Part shown: positions 1 to 9,707 of the stretch, piece after piece
How the letters are laid out: each line of letters starts with the position of its first letter
How positions within the stretch are numbered: position 1 is the first letter of the stretch
NCBI RefSeq assembly: GCF_001591145.1
Contig: NZ_BCUF01000010.1
Span: 1-64,000 of the forward strand
From: Vibrio harveyi NBRC 15634 = ATCC 14126 = KCTC 12724
GTDB lineage: Bacteria > Pseudomonadota > Gammaproteobacteria > Enterobacterales > Vibrionaceae
DNA length: 64,000 bases
Direction: 5' to 3'
Made by a program: the position numbers and the translations under genes
Notes under the pieces: generated by a model
The model's input: only the letters and a program-made list of their open reading frames with translations
What the model was told of the DNA's origin: nothing
The model's database searches: none

Positions 1-3000
1 TATGCCTAAATCGCCAGCTTCCGTGTCACCAAGGTTAAGGTCGAGTTGCACTTCGACTGGGGCTTCAGAAGCATTGGTCAGTGATACAACAAAGTTTGCA
101 GTATCGCCTTCGTTAATCGTACCAGCATCACTGATAGATACGGTTGGACGGTCATCATCCGGATCGGGATCTGGGCCAGTACCGTCATCAACGATGGTTG
201 CGGTACCTGTGTCAGTACCTTGGACAGGACCAAGACCTGTTACGTCTACGGTGAAATTCTCTGGGCCTTCATAAACTTCGTCATCAATCGATGCAATACG
301 CACATCAAACTCAGTTAACCCTGCTGGCACAGTCACTACGCCATCGACAGGAACGGCAACCCAACCTGAGCCGGTGTTGTATTCGAGAGTACCAAGGTCA
401 CCTGCTTCGGTATCGCCAAGGTTGAGACCTAGATCGACTTGAACATCATCTTCAGAAACGTTTGCCAAAGTAACGACAAAATTAGCCGTATCACCCTCAT
501 TGATGACACCAGCATCACTAATAGTAACGCCAGGGCGATCGTCGTCCGGATCTGGACCAGGTCCCGTACCGTCATCAACAATGGTTGCGCTACCCGTATC
601 GGTACCTTGGACAGGACCAAGACCGGTCACGTCTACCGTGAAGTTTTCAGGACCTTCGTAGACTTCATCGTCAATCGATGCAATTCGTACATTGAACTCA
701 GTTAACCCTGCTGGCACAGTCACTACGCCATCGACAGGAACAGCTACCCAACCAGAGCCGGTGTTGTACTCAAGAGTACCGAGGTCACCTGCTTCCGTGT
801 CATCGAGGTTAAGGTCGAGCTGCACTTCCACTGGAGCTTCTGAAGCATTAGTTAGAGATACAACGAAATTGGCGGTGTCACCTTCGTTAATCGTACCAGC
901 ATCACTAATAGATACCGTCGGACGGTCGTCATCTGGATCTGGGTCAGGGCCCGTACCATCATCAACGATGGTTGCGGTACCTGTGTCAGTACCTTGGACA
1001 GGACCAAGACCGGTCACATCTACCGTGAAATTCTCTGGACCTTCGTAGACTTCGTCATCAATCGAAGCGATTCGTACATCAAACTCAGTTAACCCTGCTG
1101 GTACAGTCACTACGCCATCGACAGGCACCACAACCCAACCAGAGCCCGTGTTGTATTCAAGGGTACCGAGGTCACCTGCTTCGGTATCGCCAAGGTTGAG
1201 ACTTAGCTCGACTTGAACATCATCTTCAGAAACATTCGCCAAAGTAACAACAAAATTAGCCGTATCACCCTCATTGATGACACCAGCGTCACTAATAGTA
1301 ACGCCCGGGCGATCGTCATCCGGATCTGGACCAGGTCCCGTACCGTCATCAACGATGGTTGCGGTACCCGTATCGGTACCTTGGACAGGGCCGAGCCCGG
1401 TCACGTCTACGGTGAAATTCTCTGGGCCTTCATAAACTTCGTCATCAATAGAATCGATTCGTACATCGAACTCAGTTAAGCCTGCTGGCACAGTCACTAC
1501 GCCATCGACAGGAACGGCTACCCAGCCTGAGCCGGTGTTGTATTCAAGGGCACCAAGGTCACCTGCTTCGGTATCACCGAGGTTAAGGTCGAGTTGCACT
1601 TCTACTGGGGCTTCAGAAGCATTGGTCAGTGATACAACAAAGTTAGCGGTGTCACCTTCATTAATCGTGCCAGCGTCACTGATAGATACCGTCGGACGGT
1701 CATCATCTGGCTCAGGCTCTGGCCCCGTACCATCATCGACGATAGTGGCTGTGCCCGTGTCAGTACCTTGGACAGGACCAAGACCTGTTACGTCTACGGT
1801 GAAGTTCTCTGGACCTTCATAGACTTCATCATCAATCGAAGCGATTCGTACATCGAATTGAGTCATACCAGCAGGAACGCTTACTATGCCATCGACAGGC
1901 ACTGTAACCCATCCTGAGCCTGTGTTGTATTCGAGAGTACCTAGGTCACCAGCTTCGGTATCACCGAGATTAAGGTCGAGTTGAACCTCAACTGGGGCTT
2001 CAGAAGCATTGGTCAGTGATACAACGAAATTGGCGGTGTCACCTTCGTTAATTGTGCCTGCGTCAGTGATAGATACCGTTGGACGGTCGTCGTCCGGATC
2101 GGGATCAGGGCCAGTACCGTCATCGACAATGGTTGCGGTACCCGTATCAGTGCCTTGAACAGGACCAAGACCTGTTACGTCTACCGTGAAATTCTCTGGA
2201 CCTTCATAAACTTCATCATCAATCGAAGCAATACGCACATCGAACTCAGTTAAGCCTGCAGGAACACTTACTACACCACCAACCGGGACGGCAACCCAAC
2301 CTGAGCCAGTGTTGTATTCGAGAGTGCCAAGGTCACCTGCTTCGGTGTCACCAAGGTTAAGGTCGAGCTGCACTTCCACTGGAGCTTCAGAAGCGTTAGT
2401 TAACGAGACAACAAAGTTAGCGGTATCGCCTTCGTTAATCGTACCTGCATCACTGATAGATACCGTTGGACGGTCATCATCCGGATCGGGATCAGGGCCA
2501 GTACCATCGTCAACAATAGTTGCGGTACCCGTATCAGTGCCTTGGACAGGACCAAGACCGGTCACATCTACCGTGAAGTTCTCTGGACCTTCGTAGACTT
2601 CGTCATCAATAGAATCGATTCGTACATCGAACTCAGTTAAGCCTGCTGGCACAGTCACTACGCCATCGACAGGAACGGCTACCCAACCAGAGCCCGTGTT
2701 GTACTCAAGAGTACCGAGGTCACCTGCTTCGGTATCACCAAGGTTAAGGTCGATTTGCACTTCGACTGGGGATTCAGATGCATTGGTCAGCGAGACAACA
2801 AAGTTAGCGGTGTCACCTTCGTTAATCGTGCCAGCATCACTGATAGATACCGTTGGACGGTCATCATCCGGATCGGGATCAGGTCCCGTACCATCATCGA
2901 CAATGGTTGCGGTACCCGTATCAGTGCCTTGAACAGGACCAAGACCGGTCACATCTACCGTGAAGTTTTCAGGACCTTCGTAGACTTCGTCATCAATCGA

Positions 3001-4460
3001 TGCGATTCGAACATCGAATTGAGTCATACCAGCAGGAACGCTTACTATTCCATCGACAGGTACTGCAACCCATCCTGAACCAGTGTTGTACTCAAGAGTA
3101 CCAAGGTCACCTGCTTCCGTTTCACCGAGGTTAAGGTCGAGTTGCACCTCAACTGGGGCTTCAGAAGCGTTGGTTAACGAGACTACAAAGTTAGCGGTAT
3201 CGCCTTCGTTAATCGTACCTGCATCACTGATAGATACCGTTGGACGGTCGTCATCCGGATCGGGACTAGGACCAGTATTGTCATCGACAATCGTTGCACT
3301 ACCTGAATCAGAACCTTGAACTGAGTCCAAACCTGTCACACTAACACTGAACTCTTCAGGACCTTCAAACACTTCGTCATCAATAGTAGCAACGCGAACA
3401 TCAAACTCGCTTAATCCCGCAGGTACCGTAACTACACCATCGTTTGGAACGGCAACCCAACCTGAACCAGTGTTGTATTCTAGGACGCCAAGATCGCCCG
3501 TTTCGGTATCACCAAGATCAAGACCTAGTTCCACTTGGACTGGAGAATCAGCTTCATTAGTTAGAGACACAACGAAGTTTGCCGTATCACCTTCATTAAC
3601 AACTCCCGCATCGCTAATGGATACCGTTGGACGGTCGTCATCAGGGTCAGGTCCCGGGCCAGTACCATCATCAACAATGGTCCCTGTTCCCGTCTGAGGA
3701 ATCGCTTGATTGCCAGTGTTTCCAGACAAAGTAAATGTTTCTGAGCCTTCAAAGAGGTCGTCATCAATCGTACTAATAGTGACACTGTAGCTTATATTGT
3801 TCGCTGGCACGGATACATCAAAGCTACCATCTGGATTGACGTTTACGACTTGAGTGCTGTTGTCTTCGAAAGTAATCGTAACGGATGTGTTGGTGTAATC
3901 TATTCCACCTTCAGCGCTACCATCAGCCAGATTCATACTGACCACAGTATCGGTCGTACTTAGGTTACTAAGCGTCACATCTAATATGGCTAAATCGCCC
4001 TCATTAACCGTAGTATCACTAATAGATGCAACTGTCGGTCTATCGTCATCCGGATTGGGGCCGGGACCAGAACCGTCATCAACGATGGTTCCCGTTCCTG
4101 ACGTTGTGCCATTTTGATTCTCTGTTGAGCCCGATAACGTAAACGTCTCCGTTCCTTCAAACAAATCATCGTCTATCGTATTTATCGTGACATTGTAACT
4201 AACCTCATTCGCAGGGACAGTGACAGCAAAGCTACCGTCTGGGTTTACATTAACAATCTGAGTGCTGTTATCCTCGAACGTAATAGTGACGGAAGTGTTT
4301 GTGTAATCTAATCCACCCTCCGCAGTTCCATCAGATAACGTCATGTTCACCGTCGTTTCTGACGTACTCGGGTTGCTAAGCGTTACCTCAAGCACAGCTT
4401 CCTCACCCTCGTTTACGGTTGTATCGCTGACAGAAGCAACGGTCGGTCGATCGTCATCAG
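1..4460 (-). repeat. Tandem Calx-beta-like coding repeats, 387-bp period
   Basis: The linker coding for DDDRPTV recurs near 146, 533, 920, 1307, 1695, 2083, 2470, 2857, 3244, 3632, 4038 and 4444. Spacing is 387 bp over most of the array and about 406 bp for the two units nearest the N-terminus. Two subtypes are visible: type A encodes NASEAPVEVQLDL and type B encodes NVSEDDVQVDLGL. Reading from the window edge inward the order is A-B-A-B-A-A-A-A-A, followed by a diverged unit. Near-identity between units suggests homogenisation by recombination. Repeat copy number is likely to vary between strains and is prone to assembly error. Confidence 0.9.
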
Positions 4461-5292
4461 GCTCTTCACCCGGACCAGTGCCATCATCTGTTATTGTTGC
4501 CACACCTGTAACGGGTTCCGGTTGGTTCTCCGTACCACCGCTTAACGTGAAAGTTTCGTTTCCTTCAAATACGTCGTCATCAATCGTATCCACCGTGATT
4601 ACGAACGACTCATCTCCAATGGGGATTGAAACAGAAAACGTCCCATCTTCTCCGACATTTATTTGATCCGTACTTCCATCTTCAAAAGTAATAGTAATAA
4701 CCGAGTTGTCGTAATCAGCTCCCCCTGTCGCAGAATCATCACTAAGGGATAATGTCACCTCAGTCTCTTGCTGTGTGGGCTGGTCGAGAGTGACTTCAAA
4801 AGACGCTTGATCACCTTCGTTTATTGTCGGGCTGGATATGTCCTGAACGATAACCTGAGCAGGGATAATTATTTGTTGGTTGATAAACTCAAGCAACGAT
4901 AGCTCTTGAGTTTCTGATAGGGGTATTGCTGTACCGACCGTTTCGAAATCCGTACTAGCAAGGGCCTCTGCGCCTGTACGATCAATTGCTCCAGTCGACT
5001 GTGGACTCGAACCATCGCTTTCACCCGCTGCAGGTTCAAAGTCACCTTCAAGCTGTGCAGGGTCTTCCCCGGCTGCGATTGCCTCAATTAGTGCGGTGAT
5101 ATCGTCCGTTACATTAATTGAGCTGCCATCAGGGGCTATTTGTTCGAAATTCAATTGAGAAGTGTCAGACACTTCAGTGATAACCAATTCCCCAGATGCA
5201 GGGACCTGACCTGGTTCTAAGGTCCTAATTTCCCCGTCAATTCCAATAACTACGATATTACTCGCAAGCGAGCTAAAGGTTACTCGATCCAT
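1..5292 (-). CDS. LapA-type giant repeat adhesin, N-terminal 1764 codons (partial, continues beyond window start)
   Basis: An open frame without stops runs from the ATG at 5292 to the window edge. The N-terminus (about residues 1-140) resembles the retention module of LapA-family biofilm adhesins: it has an AGEDP segment followed by a di-alanine site, PAAG, at residues 87-90, the kind of site cut by the periplasmic protease LapG. Residues from about 145 onward are Calx-beta-like domains, each with an NEGD..F.V.L core, a DDE.YEG segment and an acidic Asp/Pro linker ending DDDRPTV. The first units are about 135 residues, the rest exactly 129 residues (387 bp), and they are very similar in DNA. 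The C-terminal secretion signal and any RTX repeats must lie outside the window. There is no classical signal peptide, as expected for type I secretion. The divergent TolC-type gene fits export of this protein. The exact ligand cannot be read from the repeats. Confidence 0.9.
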   Translation of the reverse strand, partial: MDRVTFSSLASNIVVIGIDGEIRTLEPGQVPASGELVITEVSDTSQLNFEQIAPDGSSINVTDDITALIEAIAAGEDPAQLEGDFEPAAGESDGSSPQSTGAIDRTGAEALASTDFETVGTAIPLSETQELSLLEFINQQIIIPAQVIVQDISSPTINEGDQASFEVTLDQPTQQETEVTLSLSDDSATGGADYDNSVITITFEDGSTDQINVGEDGTFSVSIPIGDESFVITVDTIDDDVFEGNETFTLSGGTENQPEPVTGVATITDDGTGPGEEPDDDRPTVASVSDTTVNEGEEAVLEVTLSNPSTSETTVNMTLSDGTAEGGLDYTNTSVTITFEDNSTQIVNVNPDGSFAVTVPANEVSYNVTINTIDDDLFEGTETFTLSGSTENQNGTTSGTGTIVDDGSGPGPNPDDDRPTVASISDTTVNEGDLAILDVTLSNLSTTDTVVSMNLADGSAEGGIDYTNTSVTITFEDNSTQVVNVNPDGSFDVSVPANNISYSVTISTIDDDLFEGSETFTLSGNTGNQAIPQTGTGTIVDDGTGPGPDPDDDRPTVSISDAGVVNEGDTANFVVSLTNEADSPVQVELGLDLGDTETGDLGVLEYNTGSGWVAVPNDGVVTVPAGLSEFDVRVATIDDEVFEGPEEFSVSVTGLDSVQGSDSGSATIVDDNTGPSPDPDDDRPTVSISDAGTINEGDTANFVVSLTNASEAPVEVQLDLNLGETEAGDLGTLEYNTGSGWVAVPVDGIVSVPAGMTQFDVRIASIDDEVYEGPENFTVDVTGLGPVQGTDTGTATIVDDGTGPDPDPDDDRPTVSISDAGTINEGDTANFVVSLTNASESPVEVQIDLNLGDTEAGDLGTLEYNTGSGWVAVPVDGVVTVPAGLTEFDVRIDSIDDEVYEGPENFTVDVTGLGPVQGTDTGTATIVDDGTGPDPDPDDDRPTVSISDAGTINEGDTANFVVSLTNASEAPVEVQLDLNLGDTEAGDLGTLEYNTGSGWVAVPVGGVVSVPAGLTEFDVRIASIDDEVYEGPENFTVDVTGLGPVQGTDTGTATIVDDGTGPDPDPDDDRPTVSITDAGTINEGDTANFVVSLTNASEAPVEVQLDLNLGDTEAGDLGTLEYNTGSGWVTVPVDGIVSVPAGMTQFDVRIASIDDEVYEGPENFTVDVTGLGPVQGTDTGTATIVDDGTGPEPEPDDDRPTVSISDAGTINEGDTANFVVSLTNASEAPVEVQLDLNLGDTEAGDLGALEYNTGSGWVAVPVDGVVTVPAGLTEFDVRIDSIDDEVYEGPENFTVDVTGLGPVQGTDTGTATIVDDGTGPGPDPDDDRPGVTISDAGVINEGDTANFVVTLANVSEDDVQVELSLNLGDTEAGDLGTLEYNTGSGWVVVPVDGVVTVPAGLTEFDVRIASIDDEVYEGPENFTVDVTGLGPVQGTDTGTATIVDDGTGPDPDPDDDRPTVSISDAGTINEGDTANFVVSLTNASEAPVEVQLDLNLDDTEAGDLGTLEYNTGSGWVAVPVDGVVTVPAGLTEFNVRIASIDDEVYEGPENFTVDVTGLGPVQGTDTGSATIVDDGTGPGPDPDDDRPGVTISDAGVINEGDTANFVVTLANVSEDDVQVDLGLNLGDTEAGDLGTLEYNTGSGWVAVPVDGVVTVPAGLTEFDVRIASIDDEVYEGPENFTVDVTGLGPVQGTDTGTATIVDDGTGPDPDPDDDRPTVSISDAGTINEGDTANFVVSLTNASEAPVEVQLDLNLGDTEAGDLGI

Positions 5293-5695
5293 AAATCACC
5301 CCACCAGGCTTTCAAGTTGTCAAAAGTTTGTCACCCCAACAAATACGACTATAGTTTAGTCAAAATCATCGTGTTTTCTTTGTATATGGCGACAACGAGA
5401 TGGGAACGAGTTCCATAGGCGGGGATCGTTTTACTTCAGGCGCGAAACAGGTTGTAGGACGCTATGATATTAAGAATTCAAGCTTTTCTTCTGATAAAGG
5501 CTGCCAACCAAATGAGCACTCTGGCTCATATGTGCTAAGGTTTTATTAGGCGGATCACTGGATTTTCTGAATAAAAGCCTAGGGTTAACAGAATGTTGAT
5601 TAATCCATCGACGATAAGCTGTTATTTGTGATGTTTCGTCTCAATCTTGAGATGAAATAACTAAAAAGCTATACAAATTTTCTAGGAGAACCACT
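5293..5695. promoter_or_regulatory. Divergent promoter region between adhesin and TolC-type gene
   Basis: This 403-bp gap separates two divergent genes and must hold both promoters. Two small dyads are visible: an interrupted palindrome at 5400-5416 (ATGGGAACGAGTTCCAT) and ATGAGC/GCTCAT at 5512-5529 with a 6-nt spacer. A GGAG-type ribosome-binding site lies just before the GTG at 5696. No riboswitch or known regulator box was recognised. Confidence 0.5.
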
Positions 5696-7012
5696 GTGAA
5701 ATGGAATCGACTAAAAATAGCTTGCTGCTGCAGTTTCATTTTGACGTCACCCGTGTTCGGTCAAACTTTAGAGCAAGCCGTAGCGCTCACGTTGAAGAAT
5801 AACCCAGACATCAAGAGTGCGTTCAATGAGTTCAACAGTCGTAAATACATCAACGAAGCCTCATCTGGAGCATATTTACCATCCATAGACTTGGATGCGG
5901 GCATCGGTTATGAAGGGATTGACCCGGCTGAAGAAGTGAGCCGTGGAGACACGGATTTAACACGAAAGGAAGCGTCCATCACTTTAACCCAGCTCATATG
6001 GGATGGCAGCGCAACACTGAATGATATGGACCGAACTGCAGCAGATGCTGAATCGGTAAGGTTTCAACTACTCGCTGACGCTTCAGACACCGCGTTAGAA
6101 GTAACCAGAGTTTATTTAGACTCAGTGAAAGCGTACGAAATATTAACGCTGTCAGAGAACAACCTTGCAGTGCATAAGAAAATTTACGCAGATATTAAAA
6201 AGCGCGTAAGTTCTGGGATTGGATCGACTGCCGATTTAACGCAAGTTGAAGCTCGTTTAGCGAAAGCGCACGGTAACTTGGCGGCTGCACAGAACAACCT
6301 TTTCGATTCTCATACCATGTTCACTCGTTTAGTGGGTCAAACACCACAAGGTTTGATCTTTCCACGTGCCGATGAAAACTTCCTTCCTTACACCGTGGAC
6401 GAAGCAATCGGATTAGCATTTGAAGTCCACCCAGTCATCCAAGTCGCGTTGGCTGATGTGGATTCCGCAAAGTTCCAGTACAAACAATCTAAGGGCGTTA
6501 ACTACCCAACCATCTCAATTGAAGCTTCTCAGACTTGGCGTGATGATGCTGACGGTCTAAAAGGCAGAAGCGACGAAACACTGGCTATGCTCAGATTGCG
6601 CTACAACCTCTACAACGGTGGTAGTGACGCAGCGAACTCAGAAAACTTCGCTTACCAACTCAACAAAGCGAAAGACCTTCGTGAAGGTGCATATCAAAAT
6701 GTTGAAGAAGGTTTAAGGCTATCTTGGAGCGCATTAGATCTTACGCTGCAACAAAAAGAGTTCCTATCCGATCACGTAGATTCAGCCGCAAAAACAGTCA
6801 TTGCCTACGAGAAACAATATCGTATTGGTAAGCGTACCCTACTTGATTTGCTCAACACAGAAAATGAGCTGTTTGAAGCACGTAAGGACTACTTGGATGC
6901 CAAATATGCTGAGCAATACGCAAAATACCGCGTAATGAACGCAACCGGTCAACTGCTTAACTCTTTGCGTATCGATATACCACGAGAGTGGCTAGAGAAA
7001 GTGGAGTATTAA
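5696..7012 (+). CDS. TolC-family outer-membrane efflux/secretion protein (LapE-like)
   Basis: This 438-residue protein has a signal peptide (cleavage near residue 22, after VFG) followed by TLEQAVALTLKNNPDIKSA, the typical opening of TolC/OEP proteins, and two duplicated helical OEP domains. The C-terminal segment with YRIGKRTLLDLLNTENELFEAR is also diagnostic. Proteins of this family form trimeric outer-membrane channels. Placed divergently from a LapA-type adhesin, it probably serves as the outer-membrane channel (LapE role) for type I export of that adhesin; the inner-membrane ABC and fusion partners are not in the window. The start is GTG at 5696, chosen because an AGGAG motif sits 8 nt upstream and it gives a complete signal peptide. 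The OmpA gene follows after one base, so the two are co-transcribed. Confidence 0.92.
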   Translation: MKWNRLKIACCCSFILTSPVFGQTLEQAVALTLKNNPDIKSAFNEFNSRKYINEASSGAYLPSIDLDAGIGYEGIDPAEEVSRGDTDLTRKEASITLTQLIWDGSATLNDMDRTAADAESVRFQLLADASDTALEVTRVYLDSVKAYEILTLSENNLAVHKKIYADIKKRVSSGIGSTADLTQVEARLAKAHGNLAAAQNNLFDSHTMFTRLVGQTPQGLIFPRADENFLPYTVDEAIGLAFEVHPVIQVALADVDSAKFQYKQSKGVNYPTISIEASQTWRDDADGLKGRSDETLAMLRLRYNLYNGGSDAANSENFAYQLNKAKDLREGAYQNVEEGLRLSWSALDLTLQQKEFLSDHVDSAAKTVIAYEKQYRIGKRTLLDLLNTENELFEARKDYLDAKYAEQYAKYRVMNATGQLLNSLRIDIPREWLEKVEY

Positions 7013-7013
7013 T

Positions 7014-7640
7014 ATGAAAGTAATACCTATTTTTTTCATGGTTGGTTTGATTTCCGCTTGTAGTGGCTCTAATTCAAACAGAGTAACCGGTGATGAATAC
7101 GAATACATGGAAACACCGACAGCTAACCAGATTGCTGACTTAATCGACGATGACAGAGACGGTGTTATTAATGCACGAGACCTGTGTCCTGGAACACCAG
7201 AAGGCTCTTTGATCGATAACGACGGCTGTGGGGAATACGCGAAATCATCCCAAGAAATGCAGATTCGAGTTCTATTTGCTAACGACTCTTCTGAAATCAA
7301 CCCTGTCTTTGCTCAGCAAATTAGCGACCTTTCTGATTTCCTTAAAGAGTACCCAACAACGTCAATTGAACTGCAAGGTTACACCAGTATCACTGGTACG
7401 GATGAATACAATCTTGCCCTTTCGAAACGCAGAGCAGAAAGCGTTCGCAACGAGCTGATTCAAAATGGGATATCACCAGATCGTCTAAGAATCGTCGGCT
7501 TTGGTGAAACCAAGCTTGCCGCTCAAGGGACAGATGAAAGAAGTCATGCACTCAATCGCCGTGTAACCGCAACCGTGGTCGGATACAAAGGTGAAGTCGA
7601 GAAAGAATGGACTATCTTCACAACGCTACCTAAGAATTAA
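7014..7640 (+). CDS. OmpA-family lipoprotein with thrombospondin type 3-like calcium repeat
   Basis: The 208-residue product opens with a lipoprotein signal and lipobox ending ISAC (Cys16). Residues about 45-72 contain DDDRDGVINARDLCPGTPEG, a TSP3-type calcium-binding repeat. Residues about 85-190 form an OmpA C-terminal domain that binds peptidoglycan: conserved parts are FANDSSEINP, LQGYTSITGTDEYN, SKRRAESVRNEL and GFGETK. It starts one base after the TolC-type gene and is surely in the same operon. The likely role is to tether the outer-membrane secretion site or surface adhesin to the cell wall. That role is inferred from context; OmpA lipoproteins of this type occur next to several type I adhesin systems. 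Confidence 0.88.
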   Translation: MKVIPIFFMVGLISACSGSNSNRVTGDEYEYMETPTANQIADLIDDDRDGVINARDLCPGTPEGSLIDNDGCGEYAKSSQEMQIRVLFANDSSEINPVFAQQISDLSDFLKEYPTTSIELQGYTSITGTDEYNLALSKRRAESVRNELIQNGISPDRLRIVGFGETKLAAQGTDERSHALNRRVTATVVGYKGEVEKEWTIFTTLPKN

Positions 7641-7685
7641 TAGTTAAAGCCTCTCTGTTAGGTAACCATCTCAAGCAATAACAAA

Positions 7686-7714
7686 AAAGCCAGCAAGATA
7701 TCATTGCTGGCTTT
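7686..7714. terminator. Bidirectional terminator
   Basis: An 11-bp perfect stem (AAAGCCAGCAA / TTGCTGGCTTT) with a 7-nt loop lies between convergent genes, flanked by A-rich sequence on the left and T-rich on the right. It can end the TolC/OmpA operon and the diguanylate cyclase gene. Confidence 0.85.
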
Positions 7715-7726
7715 CGTTTGGGCTTT

Positions 7727-9268
7727 CTACACCGAACTGACCAAAGGTACTTCAATCATAGATGAGTGGTAAAACTTGTAGCGCCCCTTACCTAGTTGTT
7801 TTGCGCGGTACACCGCCATGTCTGAGCAATGGAGAAGCGTCTCAATATCTCGCTCTACATCCTCTGTCATCACAACACCAATCGACGCGGTTAGATTAAT
7901 ATCAATACCTAAACGGTCTGCGGTTGCTTGGAGTTGGTGAAGAAACTGATCCAACTTTAATTCTAGCTCTCGCTTACTATTAAACTCTTGAGTTAGAACA
8001 ACAAACTCATCCCCACCAAAACGACCGATGAGGTCTCGTTTGTGAGCAAAATGTTCTCGCAACACTGCCACAAACAACGCAATCACTTTATCCCCAGCCA
8101 TATGCCCATAGGTGTCGTTGATAAACTTCAGGTTGTCCATATCAAAGAAGATACATGCTTTAGGACTGTTACTGAGCGACAGTGACTTTTCAGCGCCACG
8201 CAAGAAGTATTCACGAGTCAGCAAGCCACTTCGTGAGCAAAAAACACCATTCCGACTTGCTTGAAGAACTTGTTCAAAATGTTCCTTTAGTTCCATGGAC
8301 GTGTCGTTGAACACCACTTGGCTCTCTTCTAAAAATCGGTCAAGGGGCTGGGTCAAACCAACCACTTGTTTCCCCATCATACGAGCAATCACAACGTAAA
8401 TAGCAATGATCATGAGAACATTCACACCAAACATCATGGTGCCTTCACCCAACAAACTGCTGAACTTAGCTTTGGATAACAGAATCCAAGGTGTTCCATC
8501 TACTTTAGTGAATTCAACGTAAGATAGATCAAATGGCGAACTGTAAGTAAAGAATCCCCCATTATTTGCCCTGGTAAGTGCTTTTAGATTCCCTTCGCGA
8601 TCAAACAGCTTCTCATAACCGTAGTTGAATAAGTTTACCCCTACATAGAACTCATCTTTAGAATGGCTGATGATATTCAGATCTTCATCCAGTAAAACGC
8701 TGTAGATATCATTTTCGCTGTCGCTTTGGAGCGCGGTTTGAATTTCACCAAAATGAATAGAAGCTGAGATAGTACCCATTAGGTCTCCCAATTCATCGAA
8801 CATAGGGCGACATAACACGTATACGATATTGCCGTTTGAGATATCAGTGAGAACGTCGGTCATCACTGCTTTTTTACTGCGAATCACTTGATGAAAGTAA
8901 TCTCGATGAGCGATGGAGTGCACCTTATTGTTGTGCGTGCTCACCATGTTCCCGACTCCATCACTAAAGCCAATACCCGCAAGCTCAAAGGCTTGCTTGT
9001 AAGGGACCGCACGATTTGCCCGTTCTTGCAACGTAATATCGGGTTCGATGAAGTGTTCGTCTTTGCTCATTGCTCGTAGTAAATCGCGGTATCCATCGAT
9101 GATGGTTCCTAGGTTGATCTCTGCCGATTTTACATGGTATCGAGCTAGGTTTTTCGCCTCATCAACTTGTTGATACGCCCAATAAGTAAAGTTAGTAAAG
9201 AGTGCTATCAACACTATTGGGACAGTGTAACGCAGGGTGACTGACTGAAGACTTCGAGATACGTTCAT
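7727..9268 (-). CDS. Membrane diguanylate cyclase with periplasmic Cache-type sensor
   Basis: This 513-residue protein has one N-terminal membrane helix (about 14-32), a periplasmic region of about 240 residues with features of a double Cache sensor (HRDYFHQVIRSKK, VYVLCRPMFD), a second helix around 280-300 (MFGVNVLMIIAIYVVIARMMG), and a C-terminal GGDEF domain. The catalytic signature is intact at residues 418-422 (RFGGDEFVVL), with the metal-binding segment FFDMDNLKFIND upstream. The inhibitory RxxD site is not present in the usual position, where HKRD is found. The protein should make c-di-GMP in response to a small periplasmic ligand. It is adjacent to an adhesin module whose relatives are controlled by c-di-GMP through LapD, so a functional link is plausible but unproven. 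Confidence 0.92.
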   Translation of the reverse strand: MNVSRSLQSVTLRYTVPIVLIALFTNFTYWAYQQVDEAKNLARYHVKSAEINLGTIIDGYRDLLRAMSKDEHFIEPDITLQERANRAVPYKQAFELAGIGFSDGVGNMVSTHNNKVHSIAHRDYFHQVIRSKKAVMTDVLTDISNGNIVYVLCRPMFDELGDLMGTISASIHFGEIQTALQSDSENDIYSVLLDEDLNIISHSKDEFYVGVNLFNYGYEKLFDREGNLKALTRANNGGFFTYSSPFDLSYVEFTKVDGTPWILLSKAKFSSLLGEGTMMFGVNVLMIIAIYVVIARMMGKQVVGLTQPLDRFLEESQVVFNDTSMELKEHFEQVLQASRNGVFCSRSGLLTREYFLRGAEKSLSLSNSPKACIFFDMDNLKFINDTYGHMAGDKVIALFVAVLREHFAHKRDLIGRFGGDEFVVLTQEFNSKRELELKLDQFLHQLQATADRLGIDINLTASIGVVMTEDVERDIETLLHCSDMAVYRAKQLGKGRYKFYHSSMIEVPLVSSV

Positions 9269-9707
9269 GATTTAGTTATTGTTATTTGCCATCGATTAGC
9301 GGTTTATTTAAGCCTTTTTCCAGCTCATGGGCCTTGAATGTTGGCGTACAGATTTTAAAAAATACAAGTACGTTTACACTACGGTCTCACCAGCAAGAAA
9401 ATCCGCCAATTATACTCACCCCTGTATATCGAAACAGACATTTTAGTAGTCTTGACGACAAAACATTTTAATCATTCAACAAATGAAATTTGTTTATAAA
9501 TATCAGTAAATTGAATAATTCTCACTGAATGAGAAACGCAATTTTTATTGATAGATTTAAAGTTTTATATCCTTAACAAATCGAACTTTTGTCGCAGGTG
9601 TCACAGTTTTCATATGGCAAAAGTACGAATTTTTGTGCTGAATTTCTAACAATTGAGATAGTTAGCCTACACTTTTCATATCAACTTATTGGATATGGAC
9701 GTGCACA
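9269..9707. other. Intergenic region, divergent promoters of cyclase and hybrid kinase
   Basis: This is a 439-bp AT-rich stretch between divergent genes. It holds no open frame with a credible ribosome site and no repeat that I can recognise. It must contain the promoters of both neighbours. The kinase lacks a strong Shine-Dalgarno before its GTG. Confidence 0.5.

Noticed and set aside
2..3319. Several plus-strand open frames of 75-118 codons inside the adhesin
   Set aside because: They repeat with the 387-bp period and are antisense shadows of the continuous minus-strand adhesin frame; composition is Ser/Pro/Thr-rich with no ribosome sites.
5293..5695. c-di-GMP or other riboswitch before the adhesin
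   Set aside because: No GGNCAC/GCAAA-type conserved core was found; only two small dyads.
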